Shown: positions 24,880-33,152, counted from the first letter of the stretch. The stretch is DNA of 64,000 nucleotides from Chloroflexota bacterium (GCA_009837355.1 VXTR01000061.1:1-64000); one strand, 5' to 3'. The notes: generated by a model from the sequence alone, not told the origin. Made by a program: numbers and translations.

Positions 24880-25842
24880 CTAGGTGTAGCGTATCCGCGG
24901 GTCGAGCCAAGCGTACATCAAGTCCACCAAGAGGTTGGCTATCAACACCACACAGGCGATGAACATCACTATCGCCTGGATCACCGGGAAGTCCCGGGAC
25001 CCCACAGCCTGAATGAAGAGGTTGCCCAGGCCGGGGATGTTGAACACCTGCTCAATGACCACCTGACCGCCCATCAGGAACACGACTTCAAAGCCGGCCA
25101 GGGTAACGACCGGCAGCAGGGCGTTGCGGAGAACGTGAATGAACAGGATGCGGCTACGGTACAGGCCCTTGGCCTCGGCGGTGCGCACGTAGTCCTCCCG
25201 CAGGGCCTCCAGCACCGACGAACGGGTCATCCGCAGCATACCCGCCGAGCTGCGCGCGCCCACCACCATTGCAGGGAAGATGAGTATCATCAGGTTGTCC
25301 CACGGGTCTTCCCACAAGTTGGCGTATGAAATGGGCGGAATCCAGTCGAACATCGTCAGCAGGCCCACTATCAGCAGCAGGCCGATCCAGAAGTTGGGCA
25401 TTGACTCGAAAATCATGCTGACGAACCGCAGCACGTAGTCGAAGAAAGTGTCCTGGCGCACCGCGGCGATGACGCCACCCGGAATGGCGATGATGGAGGC
25501 AATCAGCACCGCCATTAAGCCCAGCTGCGCGCTGACCGCGATGCGGGGCAGCATCCGCTCCAGCACCGGCTGGCGGTTAATCCAGGAGATGCCCAAATCG
25601 CCGCGCAGCAATTTGCCCGCCCACGTTACGTACTGCATATGCAGCGGCTTGTCCAACCCCAACTGGTTGCGGACCCGGGCGAAGTCTTCCTCCGTGGCCA
25701 CCAGCGCCCGGTCACGTCCTCCCAGCAGCAGCGTAGTGGCGTAATCCCCCGGGATTACGTGGAGCATCAAGAAGATGAACACCGACACGCCGAAGGCGGT
25801 GGGAATAAACAGCGCCATGCGGCGCAGGATGTAAGCGCGCAT
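24880..25842 (-). CDS. ABC transporter permease, dipeptide/oligopeptide type (DppB/OppB)
   Basis: 320 residues. Family start YILRRMALFIPTAFGVSVFIFLMLHVIPGD, six membrane helices, and the C-terminal block VIEQVFNIPGLGNLFIQAV with the EAA loop AEAKGLYRSRILFIHVLRNALLP. Partner of the DppC-type permease. The gene is separated from the binding-protein gene by an 82-base gap holding a long stem-loop, a layout that usually gives more binding protein than permease. Confidence 0.94.
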   Translation of the reverse strand: MRAYILRRMALFIPTAFGVSVFIFLMLHVIPGDYATTLLLGGRDRALVATEEDFARVRNQLGLDKPLHMQYVTWAGKLLRGDLGISWINRQPVLERMLPRIAVSAQLGLMAVLIASIIAIPGGVIAAVRQDTFFDYVLRFVSMIFESMPNFWIGLLLIVGLLTMFDWIPPISYANLWEDPWDNLMILIFPAMVVGARSSAGMLRMTRSSVLEALREDYVRTAEAKGLYRSRILFIHVLRNALLPVVTLAGFEVVFLMGGQVVIEQVFNIPGLGNLFIQAVGSRDFPVIQAIVMFIACVVLIANLLVDLMYAWLDPRIRYT

Positions 25843-25860
25843 TGTTTGCCTTCATCCCTG

Positions 25861-25899
25861 GCACGCCGCCGGAGCGAATGATGATTCGCTCCGGCGTGC
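25861..25899. repeat. Long stem-loop between binding-protein and permease genes
   Basis: Arms 25861-25879 and 25884-25899 pair over 16 bp (GCACGCC, GGAGCGAAT) with a three-base bulge and a GATG loop. There is no T tract on the minus strand, so it is more likely an mRNA-stabilising or partial-termination element than a full terminator. Confidence 0.7.
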
Positions 25900-25924
25900 G
25901 GCGATGGCGTATGGCCGGTGAAGC

Positions 25925-27751
25925 CTACAGGCCGCCCGGAACTCCGGTGGTCTGACCGCTCTTGTCGGCGTCGTCCGCGTGGGCCGGGTCAATCCACAGG
26001 TGTTCCCAGCGCAGGAACGAGCTGGAAGGCTGCGGATGGTGGAAGTAGCCACGCACCTCCGGCCAGAAGGCCACGGCCTCCTGTTCCCAGTACAGGGGGA
26101 ACTTCCAGTACTGTTCCATGGCGTAGAGCTGCAGCTCGTCGGAAATGGCCTTGCGCTGCGCCTGGTCGGTAGTGGAGGACGCTTGGTCCAGCAGGTCTTC
26201 GGCCTTCTGGTCGCAATCCAGGCCCGGCGTCCAATGGTTGTTGGGGGAAACGCAGCGGAAGTAGAAGCCCATGCCGAGGGCCGGGTCGTCGGCCGGCATG
26301 GTGTCGTTGCGCGGCAGGATGTCGCCCCAGGAACCGTCCGACGTCTGCTTGCGGTAGGCTACGGTCTCCACCAGGTCAAAGTCCGTCTGCACTCCCAGCA
26401 GGCGCAGCTGTTCCTGGAAGAAGGTGGCGCGAGCCTGCACCTGGGCGTCGGCTTCGACGGTGAACTTGTAGATCTTGTCGAAGTCAAAGCCCTCTTCTTC
26501 CAGTATGGCCCTGGCCTCGGCGCGGCGGGCGTCCCAGTCGCCATCTTCCGGCGGGCACCAGCCCGGCACGGCGCAGCCCTGGGACTCGTCGAGGCTCCAG
26601 GGGCCGCCCGGCGCCATCAGGAACCCGGCGGAGCCATGCCCGTCCTGCAGGATGCTGATGCCGGTGTCCCGGTCGATGCCCATCATAATGGCCTGGCGGA
26701 CGCGCACGTTGTCAAAGGGGACGTTGCGCGCGTTGAGCCACAGGGAATGATGCCCCCGCGTGGCCCGGATGACGGTGCTGATTTGCGGATGCTCGACGTA
26801 GGCGTCGTATTGCCCGAAGTTGCGCACCCAGTGCCAATCGGTCTGGTGGGCCAACATCACCGACTGCTGGATGGACTCGTCCAGGATGCCGAATACCACC
26901 ACGCGGTCAACGTAGGGCAGGCCGTTCTTGAAGTAGTTGTCGTTCTTGACGAAGTTCTGCTCGTCAACGCCGACGCTCTGGCCTTCTTCCCAGCGGAAGG
27001 GGCCGGTACCGACGGACACGTCCTGGAACATGGCCTCCTCGCCGCCGGCCTCGAACCAGGCCTTGTTGAACATCAGGGCGGCCCGGTCGGTGAAAGCCAG
27101 CAGCGCGGTGGCGCTGGGCTCGGTGAAGCGCAGTTCCAGCGTGGAGTCGTCCGTGCACGAGGAAGCGCCGATGTCTAGGAAGCTCAGCTTGCCGCGCATT
27201 TCGCTGGCGGTGATGCCGTTGCCCGTCACCATGGTCTCCAGGGTGAACCGAGCGTCCTCGCAGGTGAAGGCGTCTCCGTTGTGCCACGTGATGCCATCGT
27301 GGAAGTACAGCGTGAGACCCTGGCCGTCATCGTGGTTGGTCCAGCCGGCGGCCAGGTCGGGGATGATTTTCCCGTCGTCGTAGGGATCGGTCTCCACCAG
27401 GTTGTTGTGGGTGGGAGTCCGATAGCGCACCGTTACGCCGGAGAAAGCGCCCCAGGCGTTGGCATGCTCCAGCGGGTCCTCGTAGTTGATGCGCAGCGTG
27501 CCGCCGTACACCGGGTCGCCATAATAGGCGGTGGGCGGGTTCCAGTATTCCGACATGGCCGGCGCGACTTCTGCTGCAGACGGGACCGCCATGGCTCCGT
27601 CCGAAGGGGCAACCACCTGGGCCGGCGCGGTGGTGGGATCGGCGGGAGCGGCAGCCGGCTCCTCGGTAGTCCCGCAGGCGGCCAGCAGCAGCGAAGCGAT
27701 CGCCAAAACGAGCAGCGCTACAACGCTGCAGGACTTCACACTACTTAGCAT
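25925..27751 (-). CDS. ABC transporter substrate-binding lipoprotein, dipeptide/oligopeptide type (SBP_bac_5)
   Basis: 608 residues. The lipoprotein signal ends LLLAAC with C26, followed by an Ala/Pro-rich tether. The mature part has the family order: YGGTLRINYEDP, a LVETDPYDDGKIIPDLAAGWTNHDDGQGLTLY-like block, then FHDGITWHNGDAFTCEDARFT. The C-terminal half carries VRQAIMMGIDR and a long final lobe. Such proteins bind peptides, nickel, opines or glycosides, so the ligand is open. The ATG at 27751 has GGAGG ten bases upstream; an in-frame codon at 27799 looks like leader. It heads an operon with two permeases, two amidohydrolases and an SDR. Confidence 0.93.
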   Translation of the reverse strand: MLSSVKSCSVVALLVLAIASLLLAACGTTEEPAAAPADPTTAPAQVVAPSDGAMAVPSAAEVAPAMSEYWNPPTAYYGDPVYGGTLRINYEDPLEHANAWGAFSGVTVRYRTPTHNNLVETDPYDDGKIIPDLAAGWTNHDDGQGLTLYFHDGITWHNGDAFTCEDARFTLETMVTGNGITASEMRGKLSFLDIGASSCTDDSTLELRFTEPSATALLAFTDRAALMFNKAWFEAGGEEAMFQDVSVGTGPFRWEEGQSVGVDEQNFVKNDNYFKNGLPYVDRVVVFGILDESIQQSVMLAHQTDWHWVRNFGQYDAYVEHPQISTVIRATRGHHSLWLNARNVPFDNVRVRQAIMMGIDRDTGISILQDGHGSAGFLMAPGGPWSLDESQGCAVPGWCPPEDGDWDARRAEARAILEEEGFDFDKIYKFTVEADAQVQARATFFQEQLRLLGVQTDFDLVETVAYRKQTSDGSWGDILPRNDTMPADDPALGMGFYFRCVSPNNHWTPGLDCDQKAEDLLDQASSTTDQAQRKAISDELQLYAMEQYWKFPLYWEQEAVAFWPEVRGYFHHPQPSSSFLRWEHLWIDPAHADDADKSGQTTGVPGGL

Positions 27752-27854
27752 TTTATCCAGTCCTCCATGTATTGCGGCTGGCGCGCATTTTATATTCACC
27801 CCGTTGCACTGTCAATTTGATGTTTCGCAGAATATATCGTCATTTATAACGTAT

Positions 27855-27874
27855 TTCGTAATTTGTATTACGAA
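27855..27874. promoter_or_regulatory. Palindromic operator-like site in the divergent intergenic region
   Basis: TTCGTAAT and ATTACGAA flank TTGT, a perfect 8-bp palindrome in an AT-rich stretch (27752-27961, about 210 bases, no gene) between the divergent ABC operon and methylase gene. It is well placed for a dimeric repressor. Confidence 0.45.
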
Positions 27875-27905
27875 TTGCGGCAACGCCGTTGTGTGCGCCG
27901 AGTAA

Positions 27906-27935
27906 TTGAAAGGCCGGCTGTCAACAGGCTATGAT
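27906..27935 (+). promoter_or_regulatory. Sigma-70-like promoter for the methylase gene
   Basis: TTGAAA (27906-27911), an 18-base spacer and TATGAT (27930-27935), 27 bases before the ATG. Confidence 0.5.
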
Positions 27936-27961
27936 GTTCCGAACCATAGGGATTACCGACC

Positions 27962-29776
27962 ATGCCCAGCTCACGACTATACGAACCCGCCGATCTGCCC
28001 GGCCTGGGCCGCAACTACGTCATCCGCGAGGAAGGGGTCAACACGTTCCTGGCCGAACTCCTCCGCGATCAGGGCATCAACGCCCTGGCCGAACGGCGCG
28101 ACCGCAACATAACCCCCGACGTCCGCGTCACCCTCAAGACCGGCGACACCGTCCTGCTGGAATGCAAGTGGCTCAACGGCGCCGGCCAGTTGCAAAACCA
28201 GCTGGACACCCGCCTGCAGCAGTTCCCCGACGCGTTGGGCGTCATCGGCGTCCTTTACCCGGAAGAGCTGAAATACCCACTGGACACCCGCGGGGGGCTT
28301 GAGGCCTCCGGCGACCTGGAATGGTGGCTCCACGGTTCTCGGGGCCAACGCGTCGCCGACCGCCGCTCCCGCTTCGGCACGCCCACCGACATCGCCGACC
28401 ACCTGCGCGTATTGCCCCTTGAACTGGAGGGCACCGACCGCGTGGTCGCCGCCGCCGCCGTCATCGAGTATGCCGTGGAGCAATCGGCCCAGAAGCTCGC
28501 CACCCACGCCAGGACTGCCCACCGGGTCAGGAGCGTCGTCGCGCAAACCGACCAGGAAAACGACCGCGCCAAGGCCTTGCGCATCGGCTGCCTGGTGGTG
28601 TTCAACGCCCTGGCTTTCCACCTCCGGCTGGCCGAATCCCACGACGACGTGGTGGGCGTTACCGAAGCGTGGCGGGATGGCATCCCCGGCCTGTTCCGCG
28701 CCTGGCAGTACATCTGCGACCACATCGACTACGTGCCCGTTTTCGACCTCGCCGCCACCATCCTGGACATCCTGATTGACGCTCCGACGGACTGGCACGC
28801 TCCCGTCCTGAACCCGCTGTTGAAGGCGGTTGACGACACCCGCCACCTGGAAGGACACGACCTGTCCGGCCGGCTCTTCCACACCCTGCTCACCGATGCC
28901 AAGTTCACCGGCGCCTACTACACCTCCGTGCCGGCGGCCACGCTGCTCACCCGGCTGGTGTTCCACGACTGGCCAGACGGCGTGGACTGGAGCGACCACG
29001 AGTTTCCAGCGTCGCTCAACGTGGCAGACATCGCCTGCGGCACCGGCACGCTGCTGATGGCCGTGGCCGCCGAGGCCGAACGCCGCCACACCGAGGCCGG
29101 CGGCCGGAACGCCCCGGCGCTGCACAAGGCCATGGTGGAACAGGCCCTGCACGGCTACGACGTGCAACTCTCCGCCGTGCACTTCGCCGCCACCAGCCTG
29201 GCCATGCTCAACCCCGACATCCAGTTTGACCGCATCAACCTCTACGTGATGCCGCTGGGCGCCGACGGCGACGACGTATCGCTGGGTTCGCTGGACTTCC
29301 TGGGGGAGTCCCAAGCCGCCGTCCAGTTCGCCCTGTCTCCCACCGGCATGGGGGTCAGCAGCCGGACCATCCGCGACGCTGGCCGGGTCTATAGCGGCGG
29401 CTCCCGGGGCGCGCAGCAGGAGGAAATCGCCACGCTGCCCGACCTGGACCTGGCGATTATGAACCCGCCCTTCACCCGTTCCGTGGGCGGCAACCTGCTC
29501 TTCGGCAGCCTGCCCGCCGACGAACGCCGCAAATTGCAGAACGAGCTTTCCCGCCGCCTCAAGTCAAGACAGACCCGGCTGGCGACGGCAACGGCCGGCC
29601 TGGGCGCGGCTTTCGTGGCCGCGGCGTCGCCCAAGCTGCGCCCCGGCGAGGGACGCCTGGCCCTGGTGCTGCCGGCCACCGTCTGCACCGGGCCGTCCTG
29701 GCAGCAGACGCGCTCCCTTATTGAGCGGGACTTCAACCTGGACATGGTCATCGTCTCCCACGACCCGCAGCGCTGA
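27962..29776 (+). CDS. PD-(D/E)xK nuclease plus N6-adenine DNA methylase, N-terminal part ended by in-frame TGA
   Basis: 604 residues before a TGA that interrupts a longer gene. N-terminal nuclease-like domain: P52-D53 and E67-C-K69 (TPD...LLECKW). Then a helical region with a methylase entry motif FTGAYYTSVPAATLL, SAM-binding motif I ADIACGTGTLL (355-365) and catalytic motif IV NPPF starting at N501. Type IIG or phage-defence methylases combine such parts. After codon 604 the frame continues without shift through 30856, with sequence (NFSDSTDLSEALLIATR) that belongs to the same domain; the TGA stands where such proteins carry Trp. The target-recognition part is thus cut off. Probably a recent nonsense mutation or a sequence error. 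Confidence 0.85.
   Translation: MPSSRLYEPADLPGLGRNYVIREEGVNTFLAELLRDQGINALAERRDRNITPDVRVTLKTGDTVLLECKWLNGAGQLQNQLDTRLQQFPDALGVIGVLYPEELKYPLDTRGGLEASGDLEWWLHGSRGQRVADRRSRFGTPTDIADHLRVLPLELEGTDRVVAAAAVIEYAVEQSAQKLATHARTAHRVRSVVAQTDQENDRAKALRIGCLVVFNALAFHLRLAESHDDVVGVTEAWRDGIPGLFRAWQYICDHIDYVPVFDLAATILDILIDAPTDWHAPVLNPLLKAVDDTRHLEGHDLSGRLFHTLLTDAKFTGAYYTSVPAATLLTRLVFHDWPDGVDWSDHEFPASLNVADIACGTGTLLMAVAAEAERRHTEAGGRNAPALHKAMVEQALHGYDVQLSAVHFAATSLAMLNPDIQFDRINLYVMPLGADGDDVSLGSLDFLGESQAAVQFALSPTGMGVSSRTIRDAGRVYSGGSRGAQQEEIATLPDLDLAIMNPPFTRSVGGNLLFGSLPADERRKLQNELSRRLKSRQTRLATATAGLGAAFVAAASPKLRPGEGRLALVLPATVCTGPSWQQTRSLIERDFNLDMVIVSHDPQR
29774..29776 (+). other. In-frame TGA breaking the methylase/nuclease gene
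   Basis: Codon 605 of a 964-codon reading frame. A single TGG-to-TGA change at a site where related methylases read HDPxRWNFS would explain it. Other genes in the window use TGA as a normal stop, so general recoding to Trp is unlikely. Confidence 0.8.
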
Positions 29777-30856
29777 AACTTTTCCGACAGCACCGACCTG
29801 TCGGAAGCGCTGCTGATTGCCACCCGGCGGCGGACGGCCAACGGCAACGGCGATGACGACGATTCCGCCACGGAACACCGGACCACGTTCGTCAGCCTGT
29901 GGGAGAACCCCGACGGCGTGCTGGACGCGCACCGTACCGCCCAGGCCATCGCCGACACCACGCCGGCCAACCTGGAATCCGCCGGCGCCGCGCTGGTGGA
30001 GGTGGACGGCCGGCACGTGGGCGAGCTGGTATCCATCCCCGAATCCAAGCTCGCGGGCAAGAAATGGGCCGGCGTGCAGTTCGCCCGCGCCGACCTGACC
30101 CGCAGCGCGCTGCGCCTGCTGGACGACGGCGAGGTCTGGGTTCCCGGAGAGGCAACCGTGGGGCGAGTGCCGCTCTGCCCGCTGGCCGAGTTGGGCGAAA
30201 TCGGCCCCGACCGGCGGCGTCTGGTGGACGGATTCGAGCGCACTACCTCTCAAACCGCCTACCCGATGGTGGAAGGGCACGATACTGAGCAGCGCAAGTC
30301 CCTGGTGTGCATCCCCGACGCTTATCTGTCCCCGTTGGTTACGCCCAAAGGCGGGCAGCGTCCGGGATATGGCGAACACCTGTGGCAGCAAGCCGGCCGG
30401 CTGCTCGTCGCCGAAAGGCTTTGGTTGGAAACCAACCGGGTCATCGCCATGCGAACCCACACCCGCGTGCTGTCCAACGTATGGTGGCCCGTCAAGATTG
30501 AGGAAATCGCCCACGAAAAGGCGCTGGCCGTGTGGCTCAACTCCGGCCTGGGCCTGCTGACCCTGTTGGCCCAGCGCACGAGCACCAGAGGCGGATGGGT
30601 CGGCATGAAGAAAGCCGACCTGGAACAGCTGCCCGTGCTGGACGTGCGCGCCATCACCCCGCAACAGTTGCAGGCTATGTCTCAGCTGTTCGACGACGTG
30701 GCGGAGGAAGAGTTTGAGCGTCTGCCGGCCATGGCCGACTGCGTGGCCCGCCGCCGCCTGGATGATGGGCTGACGGCGATATTGGGGCTGCCGGATTTGG
30801 ATGGGCTGCGGCGGCTGCTGGCATCGGAGCCGGTGGTGACGAACCGGGGGTTGTAG
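29777..30856 (+). pseudogene. C-terminal part of the interrupted methylase (target-recognition region)
   Basis: Same frame as the upstream half. It contains the end of the methylase domain (LSEALLIATRR) and a long region with GRVPLCPLAELGEIGPDRR and ERLWLETNRVIAMRTHTRVLSNVWWPV, which looks like the target-recognition/C-terminal part of IIG-type enzymes. Internal starts, for example 29918, could allow translation as a separate 312-residue protein, but no strong ribosome site is seen. Without the first half it lacks SAM-binding and catalytic motifs. Codon use is still regular after the TGA, so the break looks recent. Confidence 0.7.
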
Positions 30857-30877
30857 GGGGTGTTGCTGCTTGCAGGT

Positions 30878-30883
30878 TATAAT
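30878..30883 (+). promoter_or_regulatory. Possible -10 (TATAAT) before the small Cys-rich gene
   Basis: Perfect TATAAT 83 bases before the ATG at 30966; -35 not convincing. Confidence 0.3.
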
Positions 30884-30965
30884 GGTAGCAGGCAACGCCT
30901 GTTTGAGCCGCCTGCTGGCAAAAGGAGCCGTTCTTCGTCGCCGCCACTGAAGATTAGAGGGAACC

Positions 30966-31304
30966 ATGGCAACAACGCATTACATGGGCAATAGGATCAC
31001 CCCACGGGGGCAGCCAAACTGCGGCCTGTACACCCCCGGCGACCCCATACTTGGAACTGACGGCGACATCGGCCAGGTGGACTGCCTGATATGCCTTCGG
31101 TCGGAAATCGAGAGGCTAAGGACGACGGGGTTCGCTCCGCTTCCCGACGACTTCGACCTGTCCCAATATGGGTTTGGCGATGACGACGAAAACCCCAATG
31201 GTTCCGAGCAAACACCGCCACCCGCACAGCATGACTGCACGTGTGGAATTCCCACGAACAGAGCCCGCAGGTTGTGCACCGAACGCGACTGCCCTTGGAA
31301 GTAA
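30966..31304 (+). CDS. Small Cys-rich hypothetical protein
   Basis: 112 residues, no family recognised. Cysteines occur as CLIC (about 40-43) and as a C-terminal cluster CTCG, LCTERDC, so a zinc-binding structure is possible. The middle is acidic (LPDDFDLSQYGFGDDDEN). AGAGGG lies five bases before the ATG. It follows the broken methylase gene and precedes the small antitoxin-like gene on the same strand. No function is proposed. Confidence 0.55.
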   Translation: MATTHYMGNRITPRGQPNCGLYTPGDPILGTDGDIGQVDCLICLRSEIERLRTTGFAPLPDDFDLSQYGFGDDDENPNGSEQTPPPAQHDCTCGIPTNRARRLCTERDCPWK

Positions 31305-31358
31305 GCCCAGACCGCCCTTTGTGGAGACACGAAAGGCAGCCCAACCGGGAGGAAAACC

Positions 31359-31550
31359 ATGAACCAACTGCTGCAAGATGCCTTCAATCGAGCCGCTGAC
31401 CTGCCTCCCGAAGAACAGGACCGGTTCGCCAAGTTCCTGCTGGCCGAGCTGGAGGCTGACCAACAATGGAACCAACTGTTCGACCGGCCGGAATCGGATG
31501 AGCTGCTGAGCCCCCTCGCCAACGAAACCCTGGCCGACCCGGCCGCTTGA
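31359..31550 (+). CDS. Small antitoxin-like protein
   Basis: 63 residues. MNQLLQDAFNRAADLPPEEQ and the FLLAELEADQQWNQLF segment resemble small helical proteins (LPxxEQ...LLxELexexxW) that are commonly found directly upstream of RelE, ParE or PIN toxins. A GGGAGG lies seven bases before the ATG. The next gene is a NYN (PIN-like) nuclease, about 100 bases away behind its own promoter and hairpin, so an antitoxin role is conceivable but unproven. Confidence 0.6.
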   Translation: MNQLLQDAFNRAADLPPEEQDRFAKFLLAELEADQQWNQLFDRPESDELLSPLANETLADPAA

Positions 31551-31575
31551 CAGCAAATCCAAAGCTGCGTACACT
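31547..31575 (+). promoter_or_regulatory. Strong sigma-70 promoter upstream of the NYN gene
   Basis: TTGACA (31547-31552), exactly 17 bases, TACACT (31570-31575). The -35 overlaps the stop codon of the preceding small gene. Transcription should begin near 31582, ten bases before a terminator-like hairpin. Confidence 0.7.
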
Positions 31576-31591
31576 ATACATTGATCTGCCC

Positions 31592-31643
31592 CCCGTCCGC
31601 TGGACCTGGCTTAGTCCAGAACTCCCCGGACGGGTGTTTTTTT
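31592..31643 (+). terminator. Nested hairpin with T7 tract directly before the NYN start codon (terminator or attenuator)
   Basis: Outer stem CCCGTCCG (31592-31599) with CGGACGGG (31627-31634); inner stem CTGGAC (31600-31605) with GTCCAG (31614-31619); then TG and seven Ts (31637-31643). The NYN ATG follows at 31648, and its only Shine-Dalgarno-like bases (GGACGGG) lie in the 3' arm. The element could stop transcripts from the promoter at 31547 after about 60 nt and also hide the ribosome site. Confidence 0.75.
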
Positions 31644-31647
31644 GCCT

Positions 31648-32235
31648 ATGGACACCATAGTTTTCATCGACGGTCAGAACCTTTACCATCTGGCCAGGTC
31701 GTCTTGGCTGGTCAACCCTTCTGACAAGTCCTCCCCTTACACTTGGGCCAGTTACGATGTTGCAAAGCTGGCAAACGCATTGACTGCCAGAGAGCCGGGC
31801 CGCACCTTGACCGAAGTCCGCTTCTACACTGGCGTCCCTGATGAATTCAGTAGGCCGTCATTGCATGGCTTCTGGACAAACAAAATCAGGTACTTGCGAA
31901 ACGGCGGGATTTACGTTTATCAGGGCAAGGTCAACGCCGGCGGTGAAAAAGGCGTCGACGTCAGCCTTGCCCTGGATTTGGTGCAGGCTACCCACGAACG
32001 CCGCTTCGACGTGGCTATCATCGTTAGCCAGGACTCCGACTTTGGCCCGGCGGTCGGCTTGGCCAAGCAGATTGCCGCGTCGCAAAACCGAACGCTTAAG
32101 TTTGAATCCGCTTTCCCCTTCCATCGGGGTAGAGTTTCACCCCGCGGCGTCCCCGGCACAACCTGGGTTCATATCGACCAGGCCATGTACGACGCCTGCT
32201 TCGACCCCAGGGATTATCGCCCGGCAAGGCGGTGA
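31648..32235 (+). CDS. NYN-domain (LabA/DUF88, PIN-like) predicted ribonuclease
   Basis: 195 residues. The acidic active site is complete: D8 in VFIDGQNLY, D104 in KGVDVSLALD, and D129/D131 in SQDSDFGPAV. The order matches NYN/LabA proteins, which are PIN-fold nucleases acting on RNA. ATG 31648 is used, since the first strand begins at residue 2; a TTG at 31642 is inside the T tract. It is preceded by a strong promoter and a terminator-like hairpin, so expression seems tightly limited. A toxin-like or RNA-processing role is possible. Followed by a 7-bp GC hairpin at 32252. Confidence 0.87.
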   Translation: MDTIVFIDGQNLYHLARSSWLVNPSDKSSPYTWASYDVAKLANALTAREPGRTLTEVRFYTGVPDEFSRPSLHGFWTNKIRYLRNGGIYVYQGKVNAGGEKGVDVSLALDLVQATHERRFDVAIIVSQDSDFGPAVGLAKQIAASQNRTLKFESAFPFHRGRVSPRGVPGTTWVHIDQAMYDACFDPRDYRPARR

Positions 32236-32251
32236 GCCGGGCTAGGCCATG

Positions 32252-32268
32252 GGCCGGCGATGCCGGCC
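32252..32268. repeat. GC-rich hairpin after the NYN gene
   Basis: GGCCGGC-GAT-GCCGGCC, 7-bp perfect stem with a 3-base loop. No T tract, so a weak candidate for 3' end formation. Confidence 0.4.
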
Positions 32269-32341
32269 GGTTGCGGCAGCCTGACCGACGCTATATCCTT
32301 GCCGCTATTGCGGTACGCGATTCCACATCGGCAGGGTTGGC

Positions 32342-33136
32342 ATGAGACTTGACGGCAAAGTAGCGATTGTAACCGGGGGCAGCCGCGGCATCGGGCGCGC
32401 CATCTGCCTGGGCCTGGGGGAGGCCGGCGCCAGCGTGGTCGTAACCTCCCGCACCGAGGTTGACACGTCGGCCGGCACCGAGTACGCCCGGTACGGCTCC
32501 GGCGACATCCACGACACGGCGGCGCAAATCACCGCTGCCGGTGGCTCCGCGCTGCCCGTACGCTGCGACATGGCCGAGGTCAAGGACATTCAAGACCTGG
32601 TAACGGCCACGCTGGACCGCTTCGGTCGCATCGACGTTCTCGTTTGCAACGCCGGCATGGACTGCGAGTCGCCGGTGGTGGACCTGGACGTTGAGCTGCT
32701 GGACCAATGCCTGGCGGTCAACGTGCGCGGCCCGCTGCTGCTGTGCAAGTACGCGCTGCCGTCCATGATTGCCCGGGGCGAGGGCGGTTCCATCTACTGC
32801 GTTACCTCCGGCGCCGCCCGCAGCTACCGGGAGGGTCGCGTCGGCTATTCCATGAGCAAGGCGGCGTTGGAGCGGATGTTTTTCAGCCTGGCCGAGGAGG
32901 TCCGGCCCCACAATATCGCCGTCAACGTCTTCGAACCCGGGCGGGTGGACACCTGGATGAACCGCCGGGGCGACTGGCCGGGAACCGCCCACATACCCAT
33001 GGTGCAGCCCGACCTCCTGGCCGCGCCGGGCGTCTGGCTGGCCGGACAGACCGCCGAAACCCTGACCGGCGAACGGGTGGCCAGGGCCGAGTTCGAGGTG
33101 ACCTGGGGGCCGCTGGAATCGGAACCGTCGCCATGA
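32342..33136 (+). CDS. Short-chain dehydrogenase/reductase
   Basis: 264 residues. NAD(P) motif TGGSRGIG (11-18), CNAG at 102-105, catalytic S156, Y169 and K173 (YSMSK). The loop after beta-2 (TSRTEVDTSAGTEYARYGSGD) is longer than usual. The C-terminal part (FEPGRVDTWMNRRGDWPG) differs from FabG proteins, so it is likely a catabolic SDR. Unlike its neighbours on the left it has no link to defence functions. Preceded by a 106-base gap, followed by an LLM enzyme with its own extended -10. Confidence 0.86.
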   Translation: MRLDGKVAIVTGGSRGIGRAICLGLGEAGASVVVTSRTEVDTSAGTEYARYGSGDIHDTAAQITAAGGSALPVRCDMAEVKDIQDLVTATLDRFGRIDVLVCNAGMDCESPVVDLDVELLDQCLAVNVRGPLLLCKYALPSMIARGEGGSIYCVTSGAARSYREGRVGYSMSKAALERMFFSLAEEVRPHNIAVNVFEPGRVDTWMNRRGDWPGTAHIPMVQPDLLAAPGVWLAGQTAETLTGERVARAEFEVTWGPLESEPSP

Positions 33137-33143
33137 CCCGCCG

Positions 33144-33152
33144 TGCTATAAT
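33144..33152 (+). promoter_or_regulatory. Extended -10 promoter for the LLM gene
   Basis: TGC-TATAAT is a perfect extended -10, 45 bases before the ATG at 33197. Two TGCGCA palindromes follow in the leader. Confidence 0.55.

Noticed and set aside
29774-29776. TGA as selenocysteine or recoded Trp
   Set aside because: Many genes here end in TGA, no Cys-aligned site is expected, and no SECIS-like structure was noticed after the codon; a nonsense change is simpler.
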